Position numbers and translations under genes: made by a program. From an uncultured Bacteroidota bacterium (GTDB lineage Bacteria; Bacteroidota; Bacteroidia; Bacteroidales; P3), in assembly GCA_902774395.1 (NCBI GenBank), contig CACYIK010000001.1, forward strand, positions 225,247 to 289,246: a DNA stretch of 64,000 nucleotides. The letters run 5' to 3'. Under the pieces are notes generated by a model. That model saw only the letters and a program-made list of their open reading frames with translations. It did not search any database and had not been told where the DNA came from. Position 1 is the stretch's first letter; every line of letters begins with the position of its first letter. Shown here one piece after another: positions 8,685 to 16,553 of this stretch.

Positions 8685-8930
8685 CTAACCGAGATATTTC
8701 TCGATTATGGCTACTTGTTTGGGTGAAAGTCGCTTCTGAGAACGACGGTAGCCAGTGGCTTCCAATTCGGCCATAAGCTCGGCGTTGCCGTGGATTTCAC
8801 GGGCTAACAGTCTGCGAGCGACCTCTTGGTCGTAACCTTCGAAATTTTTGTGGTTGCAATGATATTTTTTGTTCTCCGCTGCGCTATCGAAACAGCCACT
8901 GGCAGTTTCTTCAGATACGTGACAGTTTTT
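8685..8930 (-). pseudogene. 5'-truncated gene remnant
   Basis: A minus-strand frame open from about 8930 to a TAG at 8685 encodes a protein-like tail, including NFEGYDQEVARRLLAREIHG and RRSQKRLSPKQVAIIEKYLG, with balanced composition and helix pattern. It has no ATG before the internal Met at LMAELEA, and an in-frame TAA lies at 8931. The stem-loop downstream supports a former gene end. I read it as the 3' end of a lost gene. The family is not recognised. Confidence 0.4.
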
Positions 8931-9022
8931 TTATGGGTCTAATGGGGCTGGATGTGGAAACAAAATGGCAAAAGTTTTAAAAAAAAAATTACCTCAAAAG
9001 GTAATTATTCAGAAAAAAGTTG

Positions 9023-9030
9023 TATCTTTG
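9023..9030 (+). promoter_or_regulatory. Bacteroidetes -7 element (TATCTTTG)
   Basis: TATCTTTG fits the Bacteroidetes -7 consensus TAnnTTTG. No matching -33 TTTG is visible 19-20 bases upstream. Its position inside the longest open frame shows that translation should begin at the ATG at 9055, not at 8965. Confidence 0.65.
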
Positions 9031-9054
9031 CATTTGAAAACAAAACATAAAAAG

Positions 9055-9534
9055 ATGACTAAGGTAAAGATAGAAGAGGTGCAAAAGACTGATATTGCAG
9101 GGCTTTTCACGATTTGCTTCGAGGGTGACGACGCTACGGAATTCCAGAAATTCATCGAGAAATTCAAGGAAGATGCCACTCGCAAGGAAGATTTGTCGGT
9201 GATACTGACGGCCATAAACCGTATGCTCACCGCCAGCGGATTCCTGGAGAGGTACTTCCGTCCCGAGGGCAAGATGGGTGACCACGTCGTGGCCCTGCCG
9301 ATAGAGCGGACACGGATGCGGCTGTACTGCCTACGGATGTCGGACAGCGTGTTGATTGTGGGCAACGGCGGTATGAAAAGCACCAAGACCTACGAAGAGG
9401 ACGAGAGCCTGAACGGATACGTCATCACCTTGCAACGGCTCGACAAACTGCTGGGGCAGGCCATGAAGAGCGGCAAGGTAACGATTGAAGAGACGATAAT
9501 CACAGGAATAGACAAAACAGAATTCGAACTATGA
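9055..9534 (+). CDS. Putative toxin of a type II toxin-antitoxin pair
   Basis: The 159-aa product (start chosen at the ATG 25 bases after the -7 promoter element) has a C-terminal core RMRLYCLRMSDSVLIVGNGGMKSTKTYEED. This recalls RelE/HigB-like proteins that sit before an XRE antitoxin in Bacteroidetes. The downstream XRE gene overlaps it by four bases (ATGA), the usual layout for a HigBA-type module in which the toxin comes first. Catalytic residues cannot be fixed from sequence, so toxin activity is inferred from context. The longer frame from 8965 adds an unlikely lysine-rich leader. Confidence 0.6.
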   Translation: MTKVKIEEVQKTDIAGLFTICFEGDDATEFQKFIEKFKEDATRKEDLSVILTAINRMLTASGFLERYFRPEGKMGDHVVALPIERTRMRLYCLRMSDSVLIVGNGGMKSTKTYEEDESLNGYVITLQRLDKLLGQAMKSGKVTIEETIITGIDKTEFEL

Positions 9535-9794
9535 GCAAGACAGCGGAACTTTTCAACGAGTGTGTCGCTGCCACACCGAAGGACATAAAGCAGCGTGTGG
9601 AATGGTCGTTCGAGATTGCCGACAAGATAGATGGCATCTTGAAGGAACGCGGTATGACCCAGAAAGAGTTTGCCCGACAGATAGGACGGTCGGAGGCCGA
9701 GGTGTGCCGATGGGTAGGCGGTACTCACAATTTCACATTGGCGACGCTGGCCAAGATTTCGGATGCATTGGGGGTGCCACTGATACGGATTTGA
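9531..9794 (+). CDS. XRE-family HTH antitoxin
   Basis: The 87-aa product has a Cro/C1-type helix-turn-helix over residues 40-85 (LKERGMTQKEFARQIGRSEA, then VCRWVGGTHNFTLATLAKIS). It overlaps the preceding gene by four bases. By position and size it is the antitoxin and repressor of the pair, expected to bind the promoter at 9023. Beyond its stop is a 120-bp palindromic element. Confidence 0.75.
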   Translation: MSKTAELFNECVAATPKDIKQRVEWSFEIADKIDGILKERGMTQKEFARQIGRSEAEVCRWVGGTHNFTLATLAKISDALGVPLIRI

Positions 9795-9839
9795 GTAATT
9801 TGTTAATTTCCCGTAGGGAATTTCTTTTGATCAACACGG

Positions 9840-9940
9840 TACGAAAAGCCTATGAAGACCGTACCAACTCCTACCATGGTAGGACTTGGGTAGGAGTTGG
9901 TACGGTGTTGGTAGGTAGATGGTACGGTGTTTATATGGCT
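9840..9940. repeat. TACCAAC-type palindromic element, copy 1
   Basis: Inverted runs of the words CGTACCAACTCCTACC and GGTAGGAGTTGGTACGG meet around an ATGGTAGG centre, giving a long hairpin. Three similar copies lie at about 25045-25140, 43155-43260 and 56158-56247. Host genes and orientation differ, so it is a dispersed element and not part of one operon. Confidence 0.8.
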
Positions 9941-9968
9941 GAGGCAGATGGTGTTGGGCATAAAAAAA

Positions 9969-9992
9969 GGCATCCGATGGGTGTCGGATGCC
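9969..9992 (-). terminator. Terminator after the YqiA-like gene
   Basis: GGCATCCGA pairs with TCGGATGCC around a six-base loop, and the minus strand continues with seven T. Confidence 0.9.
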
Positions 9993-10041
9993 TGAGGGTG
10001 GTGGTTTATTCTGTTTTTAATGGTTTTTATGTTAAATTTCT

Positions 10042-10659
10042 TCAGCTGTCGGATAGGATTTTCGAGAGGAGTTTGGCGGCGGGTTGGTTGAGGCGGTGGC
10101 CGAACTTGTCGCACCAGTGGATTTCGTATCCGAGGCGCTCAAGGGCGGCGGCATTCTGTTTGGCTGGCTCGCGACCCACCAGTTCGTCGTCGGTGGAGAA
10201 GAGCGCCACCATGCGCTTCGACGGCAGAGGCGTACGGCCGTCACGCACAGCCATATAACGCTTCACCAAGGGCTCGTCGATGGTGTACTCTTTGGCGCCG
10301 TCCTCGCGCTCACAATGGAACGGATGCTTGCCGTAGCCGATGCGGCGCAGGGTGGTCTCAATATTATAGGTGGGGTTGATGGCCACCTTTGTCGCCTCGG
10401 GGGCATCGAGATAGAGCAGATAGAGCCCGCCGAGCGAGGTGCCGGCGATAAGGGCAGGGGAGAAGACATTGACATAATCCTCCAGTATCACCATCGCCTC
10501 CTCCGGCTCCACGGGGAGTTCGGGCGACAACCATTCATAGCCGTCGAGGTAATGGCCCAGCGACGACTTCGTTCCGCTCTTTGCCCCACTACCCATGCCG
10601 TGGACATACAGCGCATAGGGCTTCTCCTTGGGCATATAAGCAAATGGATCGTAGCTCAT
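10042..10659 (-). CDS. YqiA/YcfP-type alpha/beta hydrolase
   Basis: The 205-aa product has the alpha/beta hydrolase pattern: YVHGMGSGAKSGT after strand 3, the nucleophile elbow GTSLGG (Ser near residue 90) and a late histidine in KFGHRLNQ. Size and motifs fit the YqiA/UPF0227 group of small esterases. The natural substrate is unknown. The start overlaps the end of the DUF58 gene (ATGA), so the two are probably coupled. No signal peptide; cytoplasmic. Confidence 0.75.
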   Translation of the reverse strand: MSYDPFAYMPKEKPYALYVHGMGSGAKSGTKSSLGHYLDGYEWLSPELPVEPEEAMVILEDYVNVFSPALIAGTSLGGLYLLYLDAPEATKVAINPTYNIETTLRRIGYGKHPFHCEREDGAKEYTIDEPLVKRYMAVRDGRTPLPSKRMVALFSTDDELVGREPAKQNAAALERLGYEIHWCDKFGHRLNQPAAKLLSKILSDS

Positions 10660-11687
10660 ACCTTGCTTCTCTTAAGGAGGAAGGGGAGGAGTATTTGGTG
10701 GAATCCCTGGGCGATGTCGACGGGGACATAGTCGATGCGATACTGCATGGCACGCTGGCGGAGGGTGGCGAACATCTCCGTCATCTGACGGCGGTAGTCG
10801 GCGGCGACCTCCTCGGGCTGCAGCCGCAGTTTTTCTCCACTCTCGAGGTCGATGAAGAGGTGCGGCCGGGCATCATAGTCGAGGTTCACCTCGTGGGCCA
10901 TATCATAGGTATGGAAGATGATGACCTCGTGCTTGTTATGACGAAGGTGGCGCAGGGCGTCGAAGAGCTCTTCTTGATTGCTTGATTGCCTGATTGCTTG
11001 ATTGCTTGAGTTTTCGGAATGAGTAAAGGCGTCGGTGAAGAGGACTACCAGGGAGCGCTTGTGGAGTTGCTCTGCAGTGAGATGGAGGGCCTGTGGAATT
11101 GAGAATTGAGAATTTGCTCCACTGAGGTCGCAGGCCGTGTCTCCTTTGGAGCCAGGCAGGAGAATTGAGAATTTTGACGGGTCGTGGGGTTGGAGGAGTT
11201 TGTCAAGTTCTTCCAAAAGGTATTGCTTGTGGACGCTGCTGGAGCGGCAGGGGGTCTGGACATCAATACTTGATTGATTGCTTGAATTCCCCTGACCAAA
11301 GAGAGTGAGGCCGAAGGCGTCGCGTTGGCGGTGCAACAGCTCTATCAGCACGGCGGCGGCATAGACGGCGAAGGTGAGCTTATTGGGATGGTCTATATCT
11401 CCGTGGCACTCTGTCGGGAAGAGCATGGAACCGCTCTGGTCTATCACCAACTGACAGCGCAGGTTGGTCTCCTCCTCGAACTGCTTCACGTAGAGGCGGT
11501 CGGTACGGCCATAGAGATGCCAGTCGATGTTCTTCGTGCTCTCGCCATTGTTGTACTGGCGATAGTCGGAGAACTCGACAGAGAAACCGTGAAAAGGACT
11601 TTTATGCCTGCCGGTGATGAAGCCTTCCACCACCTGACGGGCGAAGAAGTCGAGGGACTTATAACGAGAGATTTGACTGCGGTCCAT
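10656..11687 (-). CDS. DUF58 / vWA-like protein with several repeat-derived inserts
   Basis: The 343-aa product carries the DUF58 signature (SLDFFARQVVEGFITGRHKS, FSDYRQYNNGE, IDWHLYGRTDRLYVKQFEEE) and a vWA-like fold with the metal-site motif VIDQSGSML. DUF58 proteins of Bacteroidetes usually sit next to MoxR ATPases and BatA-type proteins; none is adjacent here. Three segments are foreign to the family and coincide with repeats: GNSSNQSSIDVQ (GATTGCTTGATT words near 11270), ILLPGSKGDTACDLSGANSQ (46-bp core at 11111-11156 with AATTGAGAATT flanks) and HSENSSNQAIRQSSNQE (ATTGCTTGATTGC words at 10974-11013). All keep the frame. Confidence 0.8.
   Translation of the reverse strand: MDRSQISRYKSLDFFARQVVEGFITGRHKSPFHGFSVEFSDYRQYNNGESTKNIDWHLYGRTDRLYVKQFEEETNLRCQLVIDQSGSMLFPTECHGDIDHPNKLTFAVYAAAVLIELLHRQRDAFGLTLFGQGNSSNQSSIDVQTPCRSSSVHKQYLLEELDKLLQPHDPSKFSILLPGSKGDTACDLSGANSQFSIPQALHLTAEQLHKRSLVVLFTDAFTHSENSSNQAIRQSSNQEELFDALRHLRHNKHEVIIFHTYDMAHEVNLDYDARPHLFIDLESGEKLRLQPEEVAADYRRQMTEMFATLRQRAMQYRIDYVPVDIAQGFHQILLPFLLKRSKV
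11111..11156 (-). mobile_element. 46-bp core element X, copy 1 (inside DUF58 gene)
   Basis: Read on the minus strand the element begins CCTGGCTCCAAAGGAGACAC and ends CAGTGGAGCAAATT. It has a 6-bp inverted repeat GCTCCA/TGGAGC at its ends. A copy differing at one position is at 50281-50326 inside the SpoU methylase gene. Both are flanked by word repeats (here GAGAATTGAGAATT). It stays in frame with the host gene. Confidence 0.75.
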
Positions 11688-11689
11688 GT

Positions 11690-11784
11690 TTTAGTGTTTA
11701 GTGTTAAGTGTTTAGTGTTTAGTTATGCTACGCAGTCCGGCGGCAGCCCACTAAACACTAAACACTTAACACTTTTAACACAGC
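11690..11784. repeat. ACTAAACACT word repeats around core element Y
   Basis: Runs of GTGTTTAGT on the left and ACTAAACACT on the right face each other around a unique core (11725-11754) that begins ATGCTACGCAGTCCG. The same 15 bases occur, inverted, at 17060-17074 inside another gene and again sit between words of this family. The gap lies between the DUF58 gene and trxA. Confidence 0.8.
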
Positions 11785-12099
11785 TTACAGCAGCGCGTTC
11801 AGTTTCTCGGCGAGGGTTTCCTTGGCGACGAGACCTACGCTCTTGTCGACGGGCTGGTCGCTGCCACCCTTGAAGAAGAGGACGGTGGGGACGTTGCGGA
11901 TGCGGAACTTGGCGGCGAGGTCGCTGCACTCGTCGACGTCGGCGGTGCCGATCATCACACGGCCTTCATATTCTTTCTCGAGCTCCTCGACACGGGGGGC
12001 GAGGGCTTTGCAAGGACCACACCAGGTGGCACCAAAGTCAACCATCACGGGCTTGCCGGAGGCAATCATTTCATCGAAGTTGGATTCTGTAACTTTCAT
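11785..12099 (-). CDS. trxA: Thioredoxin
   Basis: The 104-aa product is a single thioredoxin fold with the active site WCGPCK near residue 30 and the cis-proline region NVPTVLFFKGG. It reduces protein disulfides in the cytoplasm. The matching reductase TrxB is encoded at 46552. No signal peptide, so this is not a periplasmic TlpA-type protein. Confidence 0.95.
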   Translation of the reverse strand: MKVTESNFDEMIASGKPVMVDFGATWCGPCKALAPRVEELEKEYEGRVMIGTADVDECSDLAAKFRIRNVPTVLFFKGGSDQPVDKSVGLVAKETLAEKLNALL

Positions 12100-12127
12100 A
12101 TTGTAAGGGTTTTTTTGTTGTTTTAAT

Positions 12128-12206
12128 CCCCAGACATAAAGGGTTCACTCCCTTTGGTCGTGTTCCCCTTATGTCTGGGGTTATTGAGAGGTTGTCCCTT
12201 CGGGAC
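12128..12206. repeat. Two hairpins between trxA and der
   Basis: CCCCAGACATAA at 12128-12139 pairs with TTATGTCTGGGG at 12169-12180, enclosing a further AGGG/CCCT arm. A second small hairpin, GTCCCTTCGGGAC, lies at about 12194-12206. TCGTTAT-type word repeats follow up to der. There is no clear T-run on the coding strand, so they resemble the REP-like palindromes of other gaps more than a classical terminator. Confidence 0.65.
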
Positions 12207-12271
12207 ATTTTTGACTCTTTTATTATTTTCGTTATTTCGTTATATCGTTATCGCGTAATATCGTTTTTACG

Positions 12272-13576
12272 TTATTTCGCTCTAAAATAAATCGTCATTG
12301 GGACTCCGTGGAAGTCCCACATCTCGCGCATGCGGTTCTCGACAAAGCGCTTGTAGGGGTCGCGCACATACTGCGGCAGGTTGCAGAAGAAGACGAACTG
12401 CGGGTAGGCGGTGGGCAGCTGGGTGATATACTTGATCTTGACCCATTTACCTTTGACCGAGGGCGGCGGGTTCTGCTCCTTGACGATGGGCAACAGGGTG
12501 TCGTTGAGCTCAGCAGTGCTGATGCGGCGACTGCGGGCCTCAAAGACCTGCTTGGCGGTCTCTAAGACCTTGAAGATACGCTGCTTGTTGATGACGGAAG
12601 TGAAGACTATTGGCACATCGTCGAAGGGGGAGATGCGTTCCTTGATGAGCCGCTCATAGTCGCGGTGCGTGTTGGTTTCTTTCTCGACGAGGTCCCACTT
12701 GTTGACGACGATGACGACGCCTTTGTGGTTGCGCTGTATGAGGGAGAAAATGTTGAGGTCCTGCTGCTCGAGACCCTGGCTGGCGTCAAGCATGAGGATG
12801 CAGACATCGGCAGCCTCGATGGCACGGATGGAGCGCATGACGGAGTAGAACTCCAGGTCCTCAGAGACCTTGCTCTTGCGACGCAGACCTGCGGTGTCGA
12901 CGAAGTTAAAGTCGAAGCCGAAGAGGTTGTAGTGCGAATAGACGCTGTCGCGCGTAGTGCCGGCGATGGGGGTGACCACGGAGCGGTGCTCGCCGGTAAT
13001 CATATTGATAAAAGAGCTCTTGCCGACATTGGGACGACCGACGACGGCGATGCGGGGCAGGCCGTCGGTGGGGTCGTCTTCACCGGAGTCGAAGTCTTTC
13101 ACAAGGGCATCGAGGAGGTCACCCGTTCCGCTGCCGGTGATGCCGGCGATGGGGTAGGGGTCTCCGAGGCCGAGGGCATAGAACTCGGCGAGGCCGTCCA
13201 TCTGAGCGCTGTTGTCGACCTTGTTGGCAGCCAGCACGACGGGCTTGGGACATTTGCGGAGCATCTCGGCGACATCCTCGTCCATGGGCGTGAGACCCTC
13301 GCGGGCGTCGACGAGGAAGAGTATGACATCGGCTTCGTCGATGGCCAGGGAGACCTGCTTGCGGATCTCCACCTCGAACTCGTCGTCGCCACCCATGACA
13401 TAGCCACCAGTGTCGATGACAGAGAAACGTTTGCCGTTCCAGTCGGAGTGGCCATACTGACGGTCGCGGGTGACGCCGGCGGTCTCGTCGACGATGGCGT
13501 TGCGACTCTCGGTGAGGCGGTTGAAGAGTGTGGACTTACCCACATTGGGGCGACCTACAATAGCGATAATGTTCAT
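12272..13576 (-). CDS. der: Ribosome-assembly GTPase Der (EngA)
   Basis: The 434-aa product has two tandem GTPase domains, with P-loops [12 protein letters not shown] near residue 8 and [12 protein letters not shown] near residue 180, and NKVD and NKWDL specificity motifs. A KH-like C-terminal domain (about 345-434) follows. Der acts in late assembly of the 50S subunit and is essential in most bacteria. Length is normal and no repeat insert is seen. The upstream gap (13577-13645) holds GATGAGTGATGA words. Confidence 0.95.
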   Translation of the reverse strand: MNIIAIVGRPNVGKSTLFNRLTESRNAIVDETAGVTRDRQYGHSDWNGKRFSVIDTGGYVMGGDDEFEVEIRKQVSLAIDEADVILFLVDAREGLTPMDEDVAEMLRKCPKPVVLAANKVDNSAQMDGLAEFYALGLGDPYPIAGITGSGTGDLLDALVKDFDSGEDDPTDGLPRIAVVGRPNVGKSSFINMITGEHRSVVTPIAGTTRDSVYSHYNLFGFDFNFVDTAGLRRKSKVSEDLEFYSVMRSIRAIEAADVCILMLDASQGLEQQDLNIFSLIQRNHKGVVIVVNKWDLVEKETNTHRDYERLIKERISPFDDVPIVFTSVINKQRIFKVLETAKQVFEARSRRISTAELNDTLLPIVKEQNPPPSVKGKWVKIKYITQLPTAYPQFVFFCNLPQYVRDPYKRFVENRMREMWDFHGVPMTIYFRAK

Positions 13577-13645
13577 TTACTAGTGATGAGTGATGAATTA
13601 TGAGTGATGAACGTTAACCATTAACCATAAATCATTAACCATTAT

Positions 13646-15049
13646 TTAGAAGAGCAAACCTAGGCCGACTTTTATATTGAATGCTTTGGAGTCGGTGAGG
13701 TAGAAGCTGCTGACATAATCGGTCATGAAGTAGAGTTGGAAGAAGGTGCCGGGAGTGAGGATGAGGCCGAAGCCCGGGTTAAAGAGGTCGAGCGACTCGC
13801 CGTCATAGACTATCGACGAACCGACGACGGCCTCGACCCAGTTGGCGAGGTTTACGCTGCAGGAGAGGGTGGTGTTGAAGCGGAAGGTATTCTCGACACC
13901 ATCGTTGCCCTTGCAGAGCAGACCGCGGTCGAACTGGCCGTGGAAAAGCAGGCCGGCACGGAACATCTTGGCGAAGCTGTAGCTGGCGCCGAGGTTGATC
14001 TTCGTGGGTACGGCGAACCAATAGTCACCGCTGTCGACCATCGTGGGGGTCATATTGCCGAGGCGCTCCTCGATATAGGCCGAGAGGGAGTCGGTGCTCA
14101 TCTCACCGTGGTCGAGGATGGAGCTGACATCCATACCGGTGAACTCAATCACACCCTGACCGCCCTGAGGACGCCAGGTGATGACATTGTTCTTCCAGTG
14201 TATGCCTGCCGAGAGGTCGTTGATGGCCAACGAGAAGGTGAAGGGGCCCCAGTCGTATTTAGCGCCGAGGTCAAAGGCGAGACCCGTGTTGGCCTTTCCG
14301 AGGTTGAAGAGGTCGCCCACATTGATGTCGAAGCCCGTGGCGGTGTCGTAGGGGACACAGGCTGCCGACTGCACCTCGTAGTACATACGGGCGGTGACGG
14401 AGTCCATGCTGGGATCGGTGACAAACTCAAGTTTGGTGTTGTCGGTCCTGATATTCAAGACACCATAGAGCAGTTTGGCCCTCAGACCGACGGTAAGGTG
14501 GAGGTCGTCGAAAGAGTATGCAGCGCCGAGGGCGGTCTCGAGGTACGACGTGGCGTTGACGACATCGCCGCTCAAGAGCTCGACGACAGGACGAACGGTA
14601 CCGTCATCATTCATGTTACCCACACGGAGGGCGTCGATGGCGGACACGGGTAGACCCATATTCACTGTGTTTGTCAAACGGCTCGAGAAGGTGAAGAACA
14701 TGTTTTTCACTTTGAAGCCGAAGCCGAACACGTTCACGTTGGCTCCCAGACGGAACTTGTTTTCCTTGCTGAGGCACGACAGTATATTATCCAGGTCGAT
14801 GACGGTGGTCTGAGAGGACTTGTCGTAATGGATAACATCGGTCATTGCCAGCGGGCTGCCGAACTGGAGTTCGGTGCCGGGCAGATTGATATAAAATGTG
14901 GTCTTAATTGGGTAAAAGGCAGGGTTGAGATAGTTGGACTGTGGGGTCCGCACGAGGTGATAGAACAGGTTGTTCGTCTCGTCGAACTGGGCCTTTGCAC
15001 CCATCGCACCCATCACGCACATAATCCCTATGATAAATATCTTCTTCAT
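13646..15049 (-). CDS. DUF5723-family outer-membrane-type protein
   Basis: The ATG at 15049 gives a normal signal peptide (MKKIFIIGIMCVMGAMGAKA-QF), so it is preferred to the ATG at 15091, whose first codons come from a repeat-like stretch. The 467-aa product has the start QFDETNNLFYHLVRTPQSNY seen in DUF5723 proteins and alternating beta strands ending in an aromatic-rich GLGLLF, consistent with an outer-membrane barrel. It lies 10 bp downstream of a lipoprotein gene on the same strand. Related barrels in Bacteroidetes accompany T9SS cargo, but a specific role here is unknown. Confidence 0.7.
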   Translation of the reverse strand: MKKIFIIGIMCVMGAMGAKAQFDETNNLFYHLVRTPQSNYLNPAFYPIKTTFYINLPGTELQFGSPLAMTDVIHYDKSSQTTVIDLDNILSCLSKENKFRLGANVNVFGFGFKVKNMFFTFSSRLTNTVNMGLPVSAIDALRVGNMNDDGTVRPVVELLSGDVVNATSYLETALGAAYSFDDLHLTVGLRAKLLYGVLNIRTDNTKLEFVTDPSMDSVTARMYYEVQSAACVPYDTATGFDINVGDLFNLGKANTGLAFDLGAKYDWGPFTFSLAINDLSAGIHWKNNVITWRPQGGQGVIEFTGMDVSSILDHGEMSTDSLSAYIEERLGNMTPTMVDSGDYWFAVPTKINLGASYSFAKMFRAGLLFHGQFDRGLLCKGNDGVENTFRFNTTLSCSVNLANWVEAVVGSSIVYDGESLDLFNPGFGLILTPGTFFQLYFMTDYVSSFYLTDSKAFNIKVGLGLLF

Positions 15050-15101
15050 GATACGATTGTCGTTTAATGTTTTACATTCATCATTCCGCACTCATCACTC
15101 A

Positions 15102-16439
15102 TCATTTCATTATGCCGTTTTCCGTGACGACGATGTCTATCTTCGCCGTGGGGTGAACCTGGATGAAGGCACTCAGTTTCAAGAAGTCGTTACGCTTGAT
15201 GGCGACATGTTCGTGGTTGGTGGTGGCCACCATGATGGAGACTCTCATCTTGGTGCACTTTTTCAATGCCTCGATGTCGGCGCTGTCGAGATCAACCTCA
15301 AGCATGGTGGTCTTCGGGCTGACAGCCTGCTTGATGATGGGATCGCCGGGGATGGCTCCCAGCTCTGCCGACTCGATGGTCTCGTTGTTGAAGGCGGTCC
15401 AGCGGAGGTTGGAGGGCACGGAGGGATCGCCCTCATAGGCTTTTGCCGTAAGGGTGAGGTTAAGGGGGATGCCGTTGTCGAGTTTCATTCTGAATTTCGA
15501 CTCTCCGACGTCGACACTCAAGCCGTCGCTGACGGAGCGGAAGATGGAGTCGAGGTTGACACCCGAGAGACCTTCGCCGAGGTCGACGTCGAAGGTGTAG
15601 AAAAGGTCGTCCATGCGCACCTCGAGGGGCATCTCGACGGCGAGGTCGCCCTCGTAGATGAACTTCGTCATGCTGAGGCTGTCGAGGATGTCGCTGATGG
15701 GCATGGAGGCGATGTTCTGAGTGATAATGTCGTTGCTGACCTGCACTTTCATGTGGTAGCGGGCATAGACTCTCTTGGGAAGGTCGTTGACGACCCTGGC
15801 CATATCAATGGTGGGGAAGTCCTTGTAGAAGCCTTGTCTCACGTCGTCGACAACGATCTTGACGGTATCCAGATCTATATCCGTGGAGGTGAACTTCTTG
15901 TGTGCGTCGTAATGGTCGTCGTACCAGACCTCTAAGGAGTCGAATTGAACCTTTACATAGGGCGCCACCATGGACGGGCAGTCACCCCAGGCCCTGACTT
16001 TCAGGTCGAGCCATACATGGGAGAGGTAGAGACCATCCAAGGAGTTCACGTCGTCGAAGAAGTCGACATAGACGGTATCGACGATGACGGAGTCCTTGGT
16101 GAAGTAGGTGCCGCTTTTCGAAGCGGAAGGCCTTGGGGCTTTGAGGCCGCTCACGAAACTGGAGGCATAGATGGTGTCACTGGCGTGACCCTGGTATTCG
16201 ACAGTGATGATGTTGCTGTCGGGGTTGACATATCCGTTGTATTGGGCGCTGAGACGGGAGAGGAGGTCGCTGAAGTTCATCTCACCGTAGGCCACGGGGA
16301 TTCCCCAGTGGGGATCGACGGAGCCCTGGACATGTATGGGGTGCTTGAAGAGCTCCCAGTCGTCGTCCCTGATGCACGACGACATCACGCCGAGCATAGT
16401 CAGCAGCGTTGCGAAAATAACAGTTTTTTTCATATTCAT
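15102..16439 (-). CDS. Lipoprotein of unknown function
   Basis: The 445-aa product has a lipoprotein signal peptide with lipobox MSSC near residue 22, followed by acidic residues (IRDDDWE), the usual outer-membrane lipoprotein export signal in Bacteroidetes. The rest is rich in beta strands with repeated VDFFDDVNSLDGLYL/VDLDSADIEALKKC patterns, and no catalytic motif is visible. It precedes the DUF5723 gene and is probably cotranscribed with it from the promoter at 16502-16533, so the two may form one envelope complex. Confidence 0.6.
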   Translation of the reverse strand: MNMKKTVIFATLLTMLGVMSSCIRDDDWELFKHPIHVQGSVDPHWGIPVAYGEMNFSDLLSRLSAQYNGYVNPDSNIITVEYQGHASDTIYASSFVSGLKAPRPSASKSGTYFTKDSVIVDTVYVDFFDDVNSLDGLYLSHVWLDLKVRAWGDCPSMVAPYVKVQFDSLEVWYDDHYDAHKKFTSTDIDLDTVKIVVDDVRQGFYKDFPTIDMARVVNDLPKRVYARYHMKVQVSNDIITQNIASMPISDILDSLSMTKFIYEGDLAVEMPLEVRMDDLFYTFDVDLGEGLSGVNLDSIFRSVSDGLSVDVGESKFRMKLDNGIPLNLTLTAKAYEGDPSVPSNLRWTAFNNETIESAELGAIPGDPIIKQAVSPKTTMLEVDLDSADIEALKKCTKMRVSIMVATTNHEHVAIKRNDFLKLSAFIQVHPTAKIDIVVTENGIMK

Positions 16440-16501
16440 TTTCTTTTTTGTTTGTTATCACTCAATGATTTACCCTATACCAATAGATATGGTATAATAT
16501 G

Positions 16502-16533
16502 CAAATATAATAAAAATTCTGATACTGAGCAAA
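16502..16533 (-). promoter_or_regulatory. Promoter of the lipoprotein-DUF5723 pair
   Basis: On the minus strand TTTG (16530-16533) is followed after 20 bases by TATATTTG (16502-16509), matching the Bacteroidetes -33/-7 pattern. Confidence 0.7.
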
Positions 16534-16553
16534 TTTTAACAGATTGTCTTCGC

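Noticed and set aside
8965..9054. Longer start for the toxin-like gene at 8965
   Set aside because: A -7 promoter element lies inside this part, so it is upstream of the transcript start.
12128..12180. Large hairpin between trxA and der as a riboswitch
   Set aside because: It is a simple stem without conserved loop motifs and resembles the other REP-like palindromes of this genome.
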